From Alphaproteobacteria bacterium (GTDB lineage: Bacteria; Pseudomonadota; Alphaproteobacteria; Rhodobacterales; Rhodobacteraceae): DNA of 64,000 nucleotides. A program made the position numbers and the translations under genes. Position 1 is the stretch's first letter. The number at the start of each line of letters is the position of its first letter. This document shows positions 28,262-37,752 of the stretch, piece by piece. Below the pieces are notes generated by a model. The model saw only the letters and a list, made by a program, of their open reading frames with translations, had not been told where the DNA came from and ran no database searches. The DNA is taken from contig JASBSZ010000026.1 in assembly GCA_030148665.1 (NCBI GenBank), positions 87,596-151,595 on the forward strand, given 5' to 3'.

Positions 28262-28893
28262 GCGGCTCGGGGTCCGAGAGCGAGATATTTCGCCGGACGT
28301 TCGATGTTTCACGTGAAACATTGACCAGGCTCGATCGCTATCGCCAGATGCTGGACAAGTGGAACAAGACGATAAACCTTGTTTCCGGCACGACCATGGC
28401 CGATGTCTGGACCAGGCATTTCGCCGACTCCGCCCAGATCTGGCGGCTTTGCCCCGAAAACGCGACAAAATGGGTGGATCTGGGGAGCGGCGGCGGCTTT
28501 CCAGGCCTCGTGATCGCTGTCGTTGCCGCCGAAAAAAGACCCGAATTGTCGGTAACCCTGGTCGAAGCCGATAAACGCAAGGCCGCGTTCCTGCGCCAGG
28601 TGGCCGCCACGCTCGGCCTTGGGGTGCAGGTTATCGCAAGCCGCATCGAGGACATTCCGCCACTTGATACGGACATCATATCCGCGCGCGCGCTGGCGCC
28701 GCTGGCCAGATTGCTCGATCTTTCGGCGCCCCATCTGAATGACGGGGGAACATGTCTGTTTTCCAAGGGGGAATCGGTGGAATCCGAATTGACTGAAGCG
28801 CGGAAATACTGGAAATTCACAATTGAAAAATCGCCCAGCATGACCAGCTCTGGCGGTATGATCCTGAAGATTGGAGACCTCGCGCGTGCCTGA
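28258..28893 (+). CDS. rsmG: 16S rRNA (guanine-527-N7) methyltransferase RsmG
   Basis: 211 residues. The SAM-binding motif [17 protein letters not shown] and the acidic [18 protein letters not shown] segment are diagnostic, preceded by [13 protein letters not shown]. It methylates G527 of 16S rRNA. Residues near 16-22 (FDVSRETL) are encoded by a second parS palindrome. Its end overlaps the region where parA begins. Confidence 0.97.
   Translation: MSGSGSESEIFRRTFDVSRETLTRLDRYRQMLDKWNKTINLVSGTTMADVWTRHFADSAQIWRLCPENATKWVDLGSGGGFPGLVIAVVAAEKRPELSVTLVEADKRKAAFLRQVAATLGLGVQVIASRIEDIPPLDTDIISARALAPLARLLDLSAPHLNDGGTCLFSKGESVESELTEARKYWKFTIEKSPSMTSSGGMILKIGDLARA
28304..28321. other. parS: parS centromere site 2
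   Basis: The same 18-bp perfect palindrome as site 1, here inside rsmG and read in a different frame from mnmG, encoding DVSRET. The two sites are 1.9 kb apart and within 1.4 kb of parB. Confidence 0.93.
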
Positions 28894-29698
28894 CCTCAGC
28901 GAGAGCCGCAAGAAACCCAAGATCATTGCGATCGCCAACCAGAAGGGCGGAGTCGGCAAGACGACGACAGCCATCAATCTGGGCACCGCGCTGGCCGCAG
29001 TCGGGAAAAAGGTGCTGCTGATCGATATCGACCCCCAGGGAAACGCCTCGACGGGAATGGGAATCGAATCCGATCAACGAGACCTGACATCCTATGACTT
29101 GTTGTTGGGCGGCACGCCGATAGAAGATGTAGTATGCGAAACGCAGGTTCCCGGTTTGCTGATATCGCCGGCGACCACCGACCTGGCCTCGGCGGATATC
29201 GAGCTTGCCGGCGACAGGGCGCGCTCGGGCAAGCTGAGGAAATTGCTGCAGGGGCGGAATCTGGCGGCGTTCGGGCTGGATTTTGTGCTGATCGACTGCC
29301 CGCCATCGCTGAATCTGCTGACCGTCAACGCGATGGTGGCAGCGGATTCCGTACTGGTTCCCCTCCAGTGTGAGTTCTTTGCCCTCGAAGGCCTGTCACA
29401 ACTGATGCTTTCGATCCGAGAGGTGCGTCAAAACCTGAACCCAGAGCTCAGAATCGAGGGGATCGTGCTGACCATGTATGATTCCCGCAACAACCTTTCC
29501 CATCAGGTGGAAAAGGATGTGCGCGAAAACATGGGCGATCTGGTTTTTCAGACGGTTATCCCGCGCAATGTCCGCCTGTCCGAGGCACCGTCTTACGCGA
29601 TGCCCGCGCTGTTGTACGATCACACCAGCAAGGGTAGCATCGCCTATCAGAAGCTGGCGGCCGAAGTCTTGCGACGCAATCATCAGAAATCAGCATGA
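28886..29698 (+). CDS. parA: chromosome-partitioning ATPase ParA
   Basis: 270 residues from a GTG that follows GGAG at 9 bp spacing; a TTG five codons earlier is possible. The deviant Walker A is KGGVGKTTT, with LIDIDPQGNAS and VLIDCPPSLNLLTVNAM. It is the dynamic ATPase that moves ParB-parS complexes along the nucleoid. The gene start lies within the end of rsmG, and its stop overlaps parB (ATGA). Confidence 0.97.
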   Translation: MPDLSESRKKPKIIAIANQKGGVGKTTTAINLGTALAAVGKKVLLIDIDPQGNASTGMGIESDQRDLTSYDLLLGGTPIEDVVCETQVPGLLISPATTDLASADIELAGDRARSGKLRKLLQGRNLAAFGLDFVLIDCPPSLNLLTVNAMVAADSVLVPLQCEFFALEGLSQLMLSIREVRQNLNPELRIEGIVLTMYDSRNNLSHQVEKDVRENMGDLVFQTVIPRNVRLSEAPSYAMPALLYDHTSKGSIAYQKLAAEVLRRNHQKSA

Positions 29699-30627
29699 CG
29701 CGCAGCAAAGGTTTGAAAACAATGACAAAACCGAAACAGAACAAGCGTGGACTAGGCCGGGGTCTTTCGGCGTTGATGGCCGATATGGATATGGAACAGC
29801 CGGTTTCCGACTCCGATGGCGGCAGGGGATCAAAGCCGGACATGCTGGTTCCCATCGAGAAACTGCATCCGAACCCGGACCAGCCCCGGCGCAGCTTTTC
29901 CAGGGACGATCTGTCCGAACTGGCGGCGTCAATCCGCGAAAAGGGGATCATCCAGCCCCTGCTGGTGCGGGCCGATCCCGAAAAAACCGGCGATTATCAG
30001 ATCGTTGCGGGCGAACGGCGCTGGCGCGCGGCGCAGATGGCCAACCTGCACGAGGTTCCCGTTCTCTTGCGCGACCTGAACGATACCGAGGTCATCGAGG
30101 TCGCCATCATCGAAAACATCCAGCGCGCCGACCTCAACCCGGTTGAAGAGGCGGCCGGCTATCGCATGTTGATGGACCGGTTCGGACACACACAGGAAAA
30201 GCTGGCCGAGGCCCTGGGCAAGAGCCGCAGCCACATCGCCAACCTGCTGAGGTTGTTGAGCCTGCCGGACGAGGTGCTGACCTGGCTGCGCGAGGGCAAG
30301 TTGACCGCGGGCCATGCCCGCGCCCTGATCACCGCGGACGACCCTGTTTCCCTGGCCGGCAAGGTCATCAGGAACGGCCTTTCCGTTCGCCAGACCGAGG
30401 CGCTGGTCAAACGACCCAGGACCACAGCGAAACGTAAAAATTCCCGTGAAAACAAGGCTGAAAAGGACGCTGATACAAGGGCGCTCGAACTGGATCTGTC
30501 CGCAAGCCTGGGTATGGAGGTTGAAATTCGCCATCAGACGGGAACGGAATCCGGGCTTGTGTCGGTGCGGTATGAAACGCTCGATCAGCTTGACACATTA
30601 TGCCAGATCCTGACCCGCGCTGACTAA
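29695..30627 (+). CDS. parB: chromosome-partitioning protein ParB
   Basis: 310 residues from the ATG overlapping parA; a second ATG 27 bp later is also possible. The N-terminus KRGLGRGLSALMADM binds ParA in related proteins. The CTP-binding arginine motif GERRWRAAQ, the box KLHPNPDQPRRSF and the helix-turn-helix EKLAEALGKSRSHIANLLRL follow. It binds parS and spreads as a CTP-dependent clamp. The C-terminal dimerisation domain is at about 265-310. Convergent with hemW, with stops overlapping by 4 bp. Confidence 0.97.
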   Translation: MTRSKGLKTMTKPKQNKRGLGRGLSALMADMDMEQPVSDSDGGRGSKPDMLVPIEKLHPNPDQPRRSFSRDDLSELAASIREKGIIQPLLVRADPEKTGDYQIVAGERRWRAAQMANLHEVPVLLRDLNDTEVIEVAIIENIQRADLNPVEEAAGYRMLMDRFGHTQEKLAEALGKSRSHIANLLRLLSLPDEVLTWLREGKLTAGHARALITADDPVSLAGKVIRNGLSVRQTEALVKRPRTTAKRKNSRENKAEKDADTRALELDLSASLGMEVEIRHQTGTESGLVSVRYETLDQLDTLCQILTRAD

Positions 30628-31778
30628 TCCGTCAGAAGGTTGCGCAGAACCGCATTCAGCACCAGCCGCCCGCGCTGCGTTGCAATCAGGTGGCTGTTGG
30701 TCACCGTAACCATGCCGAGTTCGATCAGCTCGTCAATCTTGCGATTGTCCAGAACAAGGCCGAGATTGGCCAGACGGCGCAGATCTGTGCCCTCGGTCAG
30801 GCGTAGCGACATCATCAGGTATTCTGTCGCAACCTCGGCGGGGGGCAGGGGTTGTCTGATAGTTTCCCCTGCCGAATCAATGGCTTGCGCCAGCCAGGTG
30901 GCGGGGTCACGGGTTGTCTCGGTAGCGTGGCGCGCACCCTTGATGCTCAGCCGTCCATGCGCGCCGGGGCCGATGCCCAGAAATTCGCCTCCGCGCCAGT
31001 AGATCAGGTTGTGCCGTGACTGCGCCCCCGGCCGGGCGTGGTTCGAGACCTCGTAGGCGGGGACACCCGCCTCACGGCAGATCGCCTGAGTCTGGTCGTA
31101 CATCTCGGCCGAGACGCCGTCGTCGGGCAGCCCCGTCAGGTGCCCGGCGGCATGGCGTTTGCCAAAGACGGTGCCCTCTTCGATTGTCAGTTGATACAGC
31201 GACAGATGTTCGGTGTCGAACGACAGCGCTAGGCGCAGTTCTTTCTGCCAATCATCGGGTTTCTGATCCTGGCGCGCGTAGATCAGGTCGATACTGACTC
31301 TGTTATATATTTCTTGCGCTATTTCAATGGCTTGTATGGCATCGCGGGTATCGTGTACGCGCCCCAGGCGGCGCAGGTCGTCATCATTCAGCGCTTGGAT
31401 ACCCAGTGAAACCCGATTGATCCCGGCGGCGCGGTAATCGGAAAATCGGCCGACCTCGACGGATGATGGATTTGCCTCAAGCGTGATTTCCACGTCGCGC
31501 GAAAGGTGCCAGTTCTCGATGATGCACCACAGGACGGTTTCGATGATTTCGGGGGGCATGAGACTGGGCGTACCGCCGCCGAAAAAGACCGAATCAACAA
31601 CGCGATCCGGCGTTTCCCTGGCATAGCGCGCAAGCTCGGCCACATAGGCGCGCGCCCAGGCGCGGTGGTCGATGCTTGTCGCTACATGCGAGTTGAAATC
31701 GCAGTAGGGGCATTTCGACTGGCAAAAGGGCCAGTGGATATAGATGCCGAATCCGGCGTCTTGTGTATCAGGCCGCAT
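30624..31778 (-). CDS. hemW: radical SAM heme chaperone HemW
   Basis: 384 residues from the ATG inside rdgB. The radical-SAM iron-sulfur motif is Cys19-x3-Cys23-x2-Cys26 (CQSKCPYC), with FFGGGTPSL and ANPSS. HemW-type proteins are related to coproporphyrinogen dehydrogenase HemN but insert heme into respiratory enzymes. The fourth N-terminal cysteine of true HemN is missing (Phe27-Asn-Ser follows), supporting HemW. It overlaps rdgB by 11 bp. Confidence 0.92.
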   Translation of the reverse strand: MRPDTQDAGFGIYIHWPFCQSKCPYCDFNSHVATSIDHRAWARAYVAELARYARETPDRVVDSVFFGGGTPSLMPPEIIETVLWCIIENWHLSRDVEITLEANPSSVEVGRFSDYRAAGINRVSLGIQALNDDDLRRLGRVHDTRDAIQAIEIAQEIYNRVSIDLIYARQDQKPDDWQKELRLALSFDTEHLSLYQLTIEEGTVFGKRHAAGHLTGLPDDGVSAEMYDQTQAICREAGVPAYEVSNHARPGAQSRHNLIYWRGGEFLGIGPGAHGRLSIKGARHATETTRDPATWLAQAIDSAGETIRQPLPPAEVATEYLMMSLRLTEGTDLRRLANLGLVLDNRKIDELIELGMVTVTNSHLIATQRGRLVLNAVLRNLLTD

Positions 31779-32379
31779 CGAGCGCCTTGACCAGCTTGGC
31801 AAAGGCGACGGCGTGGTGGCTCATCGCGTGTTTTTCGGCGGGGTCCATCTCGCCGAATGTCTGGTCCTTGCCGTCGGGTTGAAACATCGGGTCAAAACCG
31901 AAACCGCGTTCGCCGCGCAGGGGCCAGACAAGGCGGCCCTCGACGGTGCCTTCGAATATCTCGTCCTCGCCATCGGGCCAGGCAAGGCAAAGTGTGCAAC
32001 AGAACCGTGCAGTGCGGGGCTCGGGGGCCTGTTTTTCCTCGAGCAGATCCCACACCTTGCGCATCGCCATGTGAAAATCGCGCCCGTTCGGGGTTTCGGC
32101 CCAGTTGGCGGTGTAAACGCCCGGCGCGCCATCAAGGGCGTCGACCATCAGCCCGCTGTCGTCGGAAAGCGCCGGCAGGCCGCTGGCGCGCGCGGCGAAA
32201 TGGGCCTTGATGCGCGCGTTTCCGGCAAAGCTGTCCTCGGTTTCTTCGGGTTCTTCCAGCTCCAGGTCGCCGGCCGAGACGGTTTCGATCCCCAAGGGGT
32301 GCAGAAGATCCGCGATCTCGCGCAGCTTGCCCTTGTTGTGGCTGGCGATAACCAGCTTCTGCCCCTTGAGATCGCGCAT
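31768..32379 (-). CDS. rdgB: XTP/dITP diphosphatase (RdgB/HAM1)
   Basis: 203 residues. The nucleotide-binding [10 protein letters not shown] at the N-terminus, [27 protein letters not shown] in the middle, and [15 protein letters not shown] are all diagnostic. It removes inosine and xanthosine triphosphates from the nucleotide pool. It lies 3 bp downstream of rph and overlaps hemW. Confidence 0.97.
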   Translation of the reverse strand: MRDLKGQKLVIASHNKGKLREIADLLHPLGIETVSAGDLELEEPEETEDSFAGNARIKAHFAARASGLPALSDDSGLMVDALDGAPGVYTANWAETPNGRDFHMAMRKVWDLLEEKQAPEPRTARFCCTLCLAWPDGEDEIFEGTVEGRLVWPLRGERGFGFDPMFQPDGKDQTFGEMDPAEKHAMSHHAVAFAKLVKALDAA

Positions 32380-32382
32380 GAC

Positions 32383-33099
32383 TTAGCCCTCGATCGCCCT
32401 GGTTTGCGCCTCGACCAGCCCCTTGATGCCCTTTTCGGCCAGATCCATCAGCTGGTTGAACTCGGCCCGCGAAAAGGTTGCCCCTTCGGCGGAACTCTGG
32501 ATCTCGATCAACCCGCCCGCGCCGGTCATCACGAAATTGGCGTCGGTGCCGGCCTCGCTGTCCTCGGCATAATCGAGGTCAAGCACGGGTTGGCCGCCAT
32601 AGATGCCGCAGGAAACCGCGGCGACATGGTCGGTCAGCGGGTCGCTGGAGATGTCGCCGGCCTTCAGCAGCTTGTTGACAGCCAGCCGCAGCGCGACCCA
32701 GCCGCCGGTGATCGAGGCACAGCGCGTGCCGCCATCGGCCTGGATCACGTCGCAGTCGATGGTGATCTGACGTTCGCCCAGGGCAACGCGGTCAACACCG
32801 GCCCGCAGCGATCGCCCGATCAGGCGCTGGATTTCCTGTGTGCGGCCCGATTGCTTGCCGGCGGCGGCCTCGCGCCGGTTGCGGGTATTGGTGGCGCGGG
32901 GCAACATGCCGTATTCAGCCGTCACCCAGCCCAGGCCGGTGTTGCGCAGAAATGGCGGTACGCGTTCCTCCAGGCTGGCGGTGCACAGAACGTGGGTATC
33001 GCCGCATTTTATCAGGCAAGAGCCCTCGGCATGTTTTGTCACGTTGATTTCTATTGAAATCGGGCGAAGTTGATCTACATCTCGACCAGAAGGGCGCAT
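32383..33099 (-). CDS. rph: ribonuclease PH
   Basis: 238 residues, full length for the family. It begins [20 protein letters not shown] and has the RNA-binding region [27 protein letters not shown] and the catalytic [14 protein letters not shown]. It trims the 3' ends of tRNA precursors phosphorolytically. It leads the rph-rdgB-hemW operon, divergent from hrcA. Confidence 0.97.
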   Translation of the reverse strand: MRPSGRDVDQLRPISIEINVTKHAEGSCLIKCGDTHVLCTASLEERVPPFLRNTGLGWVTAEYGMLPRATNTRNRREAAAGKQSGRTQEIQRLIGRSLRAGVDRVALGERQITIDCDVIQADGGTRCASITGGWVALRLAVNKLLKAGDISSDPLTDHVAAVSCGIYGGQPVLDLDYAEDSEAGTDANFVMTGAGGLIEIQSSAEGATFSRAEFNQLMDLAEKGIKGLVEAQTRAIEG

Positions 33100-33233
33100 T
33101 TGTTTTCCTTTGCATTTCCGACCCCGCCCAATAACCTGCTTGTCGCGGTCGGTAAAGGGCCCGCCCGGGCCAACGGGGACTGCAGTCCCAGATCAGGCGG
33201 GACCGGAATGCAGAATACTGGTAAGAATGCGAC
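33100..33233. promoter_or_regulatory. divergent rph/hrcA control region
   Basis: The region holds promoters for both directions, but no clear -35/-10 pair stands out. GGGACTGCAGTCCC (33176-33189) is a perfect 14-bp palindrome, and GGGCCCGCCCGGGCC lies just upstream. No CIRCE element is present although HrcA is encoded next to it. Confidence 0.45.
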
Positions 33234-34298
33234 ATGACCGAAACGACAAACCCGATTTCCGAGCTGAATGATCGCAGCCGCGATGTCTTTCGACGGCTGG
33301 TCGAATCCTATATCGAAACCGGCGAACCCGTCGGGTCGCGCACCCTGTCGCGCTCGCTGACCGAGCGGATATCGGCGGCCACCGTGCGCAACGTGATGCA
33401 GGATCTTGAACATCTGGGGTTGCTCAGCAGCCCCCATGTTTCGGCCGGCCGCGTTCCGACCGAGCTGGGCCTGCGGCTGTTTGTCGATTCGCTGCTCGAG
33501 GTCACGGATCTGCCGCGTACCGACAGGAAAAAGATCGAAACCTCGCTCGAGGCCGATCAGGGCGATATTGCGCGGATTCTCGACCAGACCAGCGCGGTGC
33601 TGAGCGGGCTGACCAAGGGGGCCGCCCTGGTGCTGGCGCCCAAGTCCGAGGCGCCCATCAAGCATATCGAATTCGTTTCGCTTTCACCCGAACGCGCGCT
33701 GGTGGTGCTGGTCACGGCCGACGGGAATGTCGAGAACCGCCTGTTCACGCCTCCGCCGGGCCAGACGCCTTCGGCCATGCGCGAAGCGGCGAATTTCCTG
33801 AATGCCATCGTGCAGGGCCACACCCTGTCCGAGCTGGGGCAGGTCGTTGCACGCGAGATCGAGCGCCACCGACGCGAGCTGGACACGCTGGCCCGTGATC
33901 TGGTCGAAAGCGGCGTCGCCGTCTGGGACAACCAGGGCGAAGACCACGAGCGGCTGATCGTGCGTGGGCAGTCAAACCTGATCGATGACGAAACCATCGG
34001 TCATGATCTCGAGCGCATCAAGAACCTGTTCGATGATATCGAGCGCAAGTGCGAACTGGTGGAATTCCTGGAATTGGCCGAGCGGGGCGAAGGGGTGCGC
34101 GTTTTTATCGGCTCGGAGAACAAACTTTTTTCACTTTCGGGTAGCTCTCTGGTCGTTTCTCCTTATATGAACGCTGATCGGAAAATAATCGGTGCAGTCG
34201 GCGTGATCGGTCCGACCCGTCTGAACTATGGGCGGATCGTGCCGATTGTCGGTTACACGGCACAGCTGGTGGGGCGGATGCTCTCGGAAACCAGCTAA
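33234..34298 (+). CDS. hrcA: heat-inducible transcription repressor HrcA
   Basis: 354 residues. The N-terminal winged helix (YIETGEPVGSRTLSRSLTERISAATVRNVMQDLEHLGLL) precedes the GAF-like and dimerisation domains. The family end motif VIGPTRLNYGRIVPIVGYTA is intact. HrcA represses chaperone genes through CIRCE. Since no CIRCE is visible at hrcA-grpE or dnaK, its targets (probably groESL) must lie elsewhere in the genome. Confidence 0.96.
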   Translation: MTETTNPISELNDRSRDVFRRLVESYIETGEPVGSRTLSRSLTERISAATVRNVMQDLEHLGLLSSPHVSAGRVPTELGLRLFVDSLLEVTDLPRTDRKKIETSLEADQGDIARILDQTSAVLSGLTKGAALVLAPKSEAPIKHIEFVSLSPERALVVLVTADGNVENRLFTPPPGQTPSAMREAANFLNAIVQGHTLSELGQVVAREIERHRRELDTLARDLVESGVAVWDNQGEDHERLIVRGQSNLIDDETIGHDLERIKNLFDDIERKCELVEFLELAERGEGVRVFIGSENKLFSLSGSSLVVSPYMNADRKIIGAVGVIGPTRLNYGRIVPIVGYTAQLVGRMLSETS

Positions 34299-34311
34299 CA
34301 AAGAGGCGGAA

Positions 34312-34932
34312 ATGTCTGAGGAAAAGGAAAAACCAGTGATCGAGGAACAGGCGCAGGCCCAGCAACCCTTTGATCCGGCGGAAATGAACGCGTCCGATCC
34401 CCTGGCGGTGGATGACGACATGCCCGATCTGGAAAAACTGATCGCCGAGCGGGATGAATTGCGCGATCGCTTGATGCGCGCCCTGGCCGAGGCCGAAAAC
34501 ATCCGCAAGCGCGGCGAACGCGACCGCCGCGACGCCGAGCTGTATGGCGGGACCAAGCTGGCCCGTGACATGCTGTCGGTTTACGACAACATGAAACGCG
34601 CGCTTGAAACCGTTGACGACCAGCAGCGCGAGGTTGCCCAGGCCCTGATCGAGGGGATCGAGCTGACCATGCGCGAAATGCTGTCGGTTTTCGCCAAGCA
34701 CAAGATCGAGCGCCTTGCCCCCGAGGTTGGCGAAAAATTCGACCCCAACCTGCATCAGGCGGTATTCGAGGCGCCGGTTCCCGGTGTAGATGCGGGCAAT
34801 GTCGCGCAGCTGATGGTCGAGGGGTTCACCATTGGCGACCGCCTGCTGCGCCCGGCTCAGGTGGGGGTATCGTCAACGCCGCCAGCCACCAATCAGCAAA
34901 AGCCGCAGGATGACGCGGAAAAGCCCGACTGA
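34312..34932 (+). CDS. grpE: nucleotide exchange factor GrpE
   Basis: 206 residues from an ATG preceded by AGAGGCGGA. An acidic N-terminus, the long helix LEKLIAERDELRDRLMRALAEAENIRKR and the C-terminal beta domain (GEKFDPNLHQAVFEAPV, VAQLMVEGFTIGDRLLRPAQVGVS) are typical. It releases ADP from DnaK. It follows hrcA by 13 bp as an hrcA-grpE operon. Confidence 0.97.
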   Translation: MSEEKEKPVIEEQAQAQQPFDPAEMNASDPLAVDDDMPDLEKLIAERDELRDRLMRALAEAENIRKRGERDRRDAELYGGTKLARDMLSVYDNMKRALETVDDQQREVAQALIEGIELTMREMLSVFAKHKIERLAPEVGEKFDPNLHQAVFEAPVPGVDAGNVAQLMVEGFTIGDRLLRPAQVGVSSTPPATNQQKPQDDAEKPD

Positions 34933-34940
34933 CCGGCGGG

Positions 34941-34963
34941 ACGCCCGTTCACGGGCGTTTTCC
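34941..34963 (+). terminator. terminator after grpE
   Basis: The perfect stem ACGCCCG/CGGGCGT (34941-34947 with 34952-34958), loop TTCA, is followed by TTTCC. It ends the hrcA-grpE transcript, and the right arm lies within the last codons of convergent mutS. Confidence 0.65.
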
Positions 34964-37615
34964 GTTCAGCATGTCGCGCAACTCATACAGAAAATTGAGC
35001 GCCTCGATCGGAGTCATCTGATCGGGGCTTGTTTCACGCAGGATTTTCTCGATCTCGGGCGTTGCGGCTGTGGCCGGGCTCGCCGGGGCAGGGGCGGCCG
35101 AGAACAGTGGCAGATCGTCAACCAGCGACGCCGCCCTGCCGCCGCCGTTCTGTTCGCCCTCTTCAAGTGCGTGCAATACCTCGCGCGCGCGAGAGATGAC
35201 CGATTCGGGCAACCCTGCCAGCCGGGCGACCTGCACGCCGTATGAACGGTCTGCCGCGCCCTTCCTGACCTCGTGCAGGAAAACCACCTCGCCATTCCAT
35301 TCGCGCACCGCGACGGTGGCGTTCGTCATTCCTGCGAGTTTCGAGGATAGCGCGGTAAGCTCATGATAATGCGTTGCAAACAGCGTTCGACATCTGTTGA
35401 CCTCATGCAGGTGTTCCAATGTCGCCCAGGCAATCGACAACCCATCATATGTGGCCGTCCCGCGCCCGATTTCATCGAGGATGACCAGCGCGCGCGGGCC
35501 GGCCTGATTCAGGATGGCTGCGGTTTCGACCATTTCGACCATGAAAGTCGAATGCCCCCTGGCCAGATCGTCTGATGCCCCGACGCGTGAAAACAGCTGC
35601 GTGACCAGGCCGATATGCGCCTCGCGTGCCGGCACAAAGCTGCCCATCTGGGCAAGCAGGGCAATCAACGCGTTCTGCCGCAGAAAGGTGGATTTTCCCG
35701 CCATGTTGGGCCCCGTCAGCAGCCAGATGGCTGCGGCCTGTTCGGATTCGGGACCGAGGTCACAATCATTGGCCACGAAGGGCCCGTCACCCGCCGCCCT
35801 TAGCGCCGATTCGACGACCGGGTGACGGCCCTCGATGATGTGGAACGCGCGTGAATCGTCAATCCTGGGCCTTGTCCAGCCCGCACCCCGGGCAAGATCG
35901 GCCAGAGCGGTGGACATATCCAGTTCGGCCAGTGCGCGGGCGGCGTGTCCAATGGCGGTGGCATGTTCCAGGACCATCGCGCGCAGGGTGTCGAATATCC
36001 GCAACTCCAGTTCCAGCGCACGGTTGCCGGCATTCAGGATACGGGCTTCCATCTCGGACAGCTCGACCGTGGTAAAGCGCACGGCATTGGCAGTGGTCTG
36101 CCGGTGGATGAAGGTCTCGGACAGGGGGGCCGAAAGCATCCTGTCAGCATGTGTGGACGGCGTCTCGATAAAGTAGCCCAGGACATTGTTGTTCTTGACT
36201 TTTAACGAGGCGATGCCGGTTTCATCCTGATAGCGTTTCTGAAGCGAGGCAATGACCTGCCGTCCCTGATCGCGCAGGGTGCGCAGGTCGTCCAGCTCGG
36301 CGTCGAAACCGCGGGCGACGAACCCGCCATCGCGGGCCAGAAGAGGGGGCTCGTCAACAAGGGCCGCGCCGAGATGGGAAACCAGGGCATCAAAACCCTC
36401 CAGCGCGCGGGTCATTTCGGCCAGGTCGTCGGGCAGGTCGAGGGGGCGCAACAGATCTGCCAGCATTCCGGCCTGCGTCAGGCCCTGGCGGATGGCGCCG
36501 ATATCGCGGGGCCCGCCACGATCCAGGGCCAGGCGGGACATGGCGCGATCGATGTCGGGCACCTTGCGCAGGCGGTCGCGAAGATCATCGCCCAACTGTC
36601 CGTTTTCGTGAAAGAAAGCGATAACGTCCAGCCGCCTCCCGATCACCTCGGGGCGGGTCGAGGGGCTGTTGAGGCGCCGTTCGAGCAACCGCGCCCCGGC
36701 GCCGGTAACGGTGCGGTCGATTTCGGCCAGAAGCGAGCCTGCGCGACCCCCGCTCAGCGAACGTGTCAGTTCGAGGTTCCGGCGTGTGGCCGCATCGATC
36801 TGCATGACGTCGCCCTGAGCCTCGACCACGGGCGGCCTGAGCAACGGCAGCTTGCCCTTTTGTGTCAGTTCCAGATATTCGATAATCGCGCCCATGGCCG
36901 ACAGCTCGGCCCGGCCGAAACGGCCGAAACCGTCGAGCGTTTTGACACCGTAAAGGGCGCATAGACGCGTCAGCGCGCCCTGTGAATCGAAACTCGCCGG
37001 CGCCAGAGGGGTGAGCGCGGCGCCGCAACCCTCGGCCATGTCGCGCAGCCCTTCGGCAAGGTTTTCCGACAACAGCACCTCGCGCGGGGCCAGCCGGGCC
37101 AGCTGGGGCGCAAGGGCAACGCGCGGGCATGGCGTCACCGTGAAATCGCCGGTCGAGACATCAACCCAGGCCAGTGCGCCATCGCCGCGTACCTCGGCCC
37201 AGGCGGCAAGAAAATTGTGATGCCGCGCGTCCAGCAGCGTATCCTCGGTCAGGGTGCCGGGGGTGACGACGCGTACGACTTCGCGCTTGACAACCGCCTT
37301 CGAGCCCCGCTTTTTCGCCTCTTTCGGGTCTTCCATCTGTTCGCAAACAGCGACACGGAACCCCTTGCGAATCAGCGATAAAAGATAACCCTCGGACGAA
37401 TGAACGGGGACTCCGCACATGGGGATATCCTGGCCAAGGTGCTTACCGCGTTTGGTCAGCGCGATGTCTAGTGCGGCGGCGGCCTGGATGGCGTCTTGAA
37501 AGAACATCTCGTAAAAATCGCCCATGCGATAGAACAGCAGCGCATCCTGATGATCCTGCTTGATCTCAAGATACTGCGCCATCATCGGTGTAACATTGGC
37601 GTTGCCGACGTTCAT
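34949..37615 (-). CDS. mutS: DNA mismatch repair protein MutS
   Basis: 888 residues. The N-terminal mismatch-contact motif GDFYEMFF lies near residue 32. Connector, lever and clamp domains follow, then the ATPase domain with Walker [34 protein letters not shown] and Walker [16 protein letters not shown]. The C-terminal tail ([21 protein letters not shown]) is the tetramer-forming region. It recognises mispairs and recruits MutL. Its last codons share DNA with the grpE terminator. Confidence 0.98.
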   Translation of the reverse strand: MNVGNANVTPMMAQYLEIKQDHQDALLFYRMGDFYEMFFQDAIQAAAALDIALTKRGKHLGQDIPMCGVPVHSSEGYLLSLIRKGFRVAVCEQMEDPKEAKKRGSKAVVKREVVRVVTPGTLTEDTLLDARHHNFLAAWAEVRGDGALAWVDVSTGDFTVTPCPRVALAPQLARLAPREVLLSENLAEGLRDMAEGCGAALTPLAPASFDSQGALTRLCALYGVKTLDGFGRFGRAELSAMGAIIEYLELTQKGKLPLLRPPVVEAQGDVMQIDAATRRNLELTRSLSGGRAGSLLAEIDRTVTGAGARLLERRLNSPSTRPEVIGRRLDVIAFFHENGQLGDDLRDRLRKVPDIDRAMSRLALDRGGPRDIGAIRQGLTQAGMLADLLRPLDLPDDLAEMTRALEGFDALVSHLGAALVDEPPLLARDGGFVARGFDAELDDLRTLRDQGRQVIASLQKRYQDETGIASLKVKNNNVLGYFIETPSTHADRMLSAPLSETFIHRQTTANAVRFTTVELSEMEARILNAGNRALELELRIFDTLRAMVLEHATAIGHAARALAELDMSTALADLARGAGWTRPRIDDSRAFHIIEGRHPVVESALRAAGDGPFVANDCDLGPESEQAAAIWLLTGPNMAGKSTFLRQNALIALLAQMGSFVPAREAHIGLVTQLFSRVGASDDLARGHSTFMVEMVETAAILNQAGPRALVILDEIGRGTATYDGLSIAWATLEHLHEVNRCRTLFATHYHELTALSSKLAGMTNATVAVREWNGEVVFLHEVRKGAADRSYGVQVARLAGLPESVISRAREVLHALEEGEQNGGGRAASLVDDLPLFSAAPAPASPATAATPEIEKILRETSPDQMTPIEALNFLYELRDMLNGKRP

Positions 37616-37752
37616 CTTTCCCCCTGTCCTGGCTGAGGCCGGAAACTACACCCCTTGCCAACGGGGTGGAAGCCAAAACAGCCGAGACTTGTTGTGAAGG
37701 AAACCCCGGCCCTGTAAGAAGTTGGGGTAAACCTCGAAAAACAGTGCGATCC

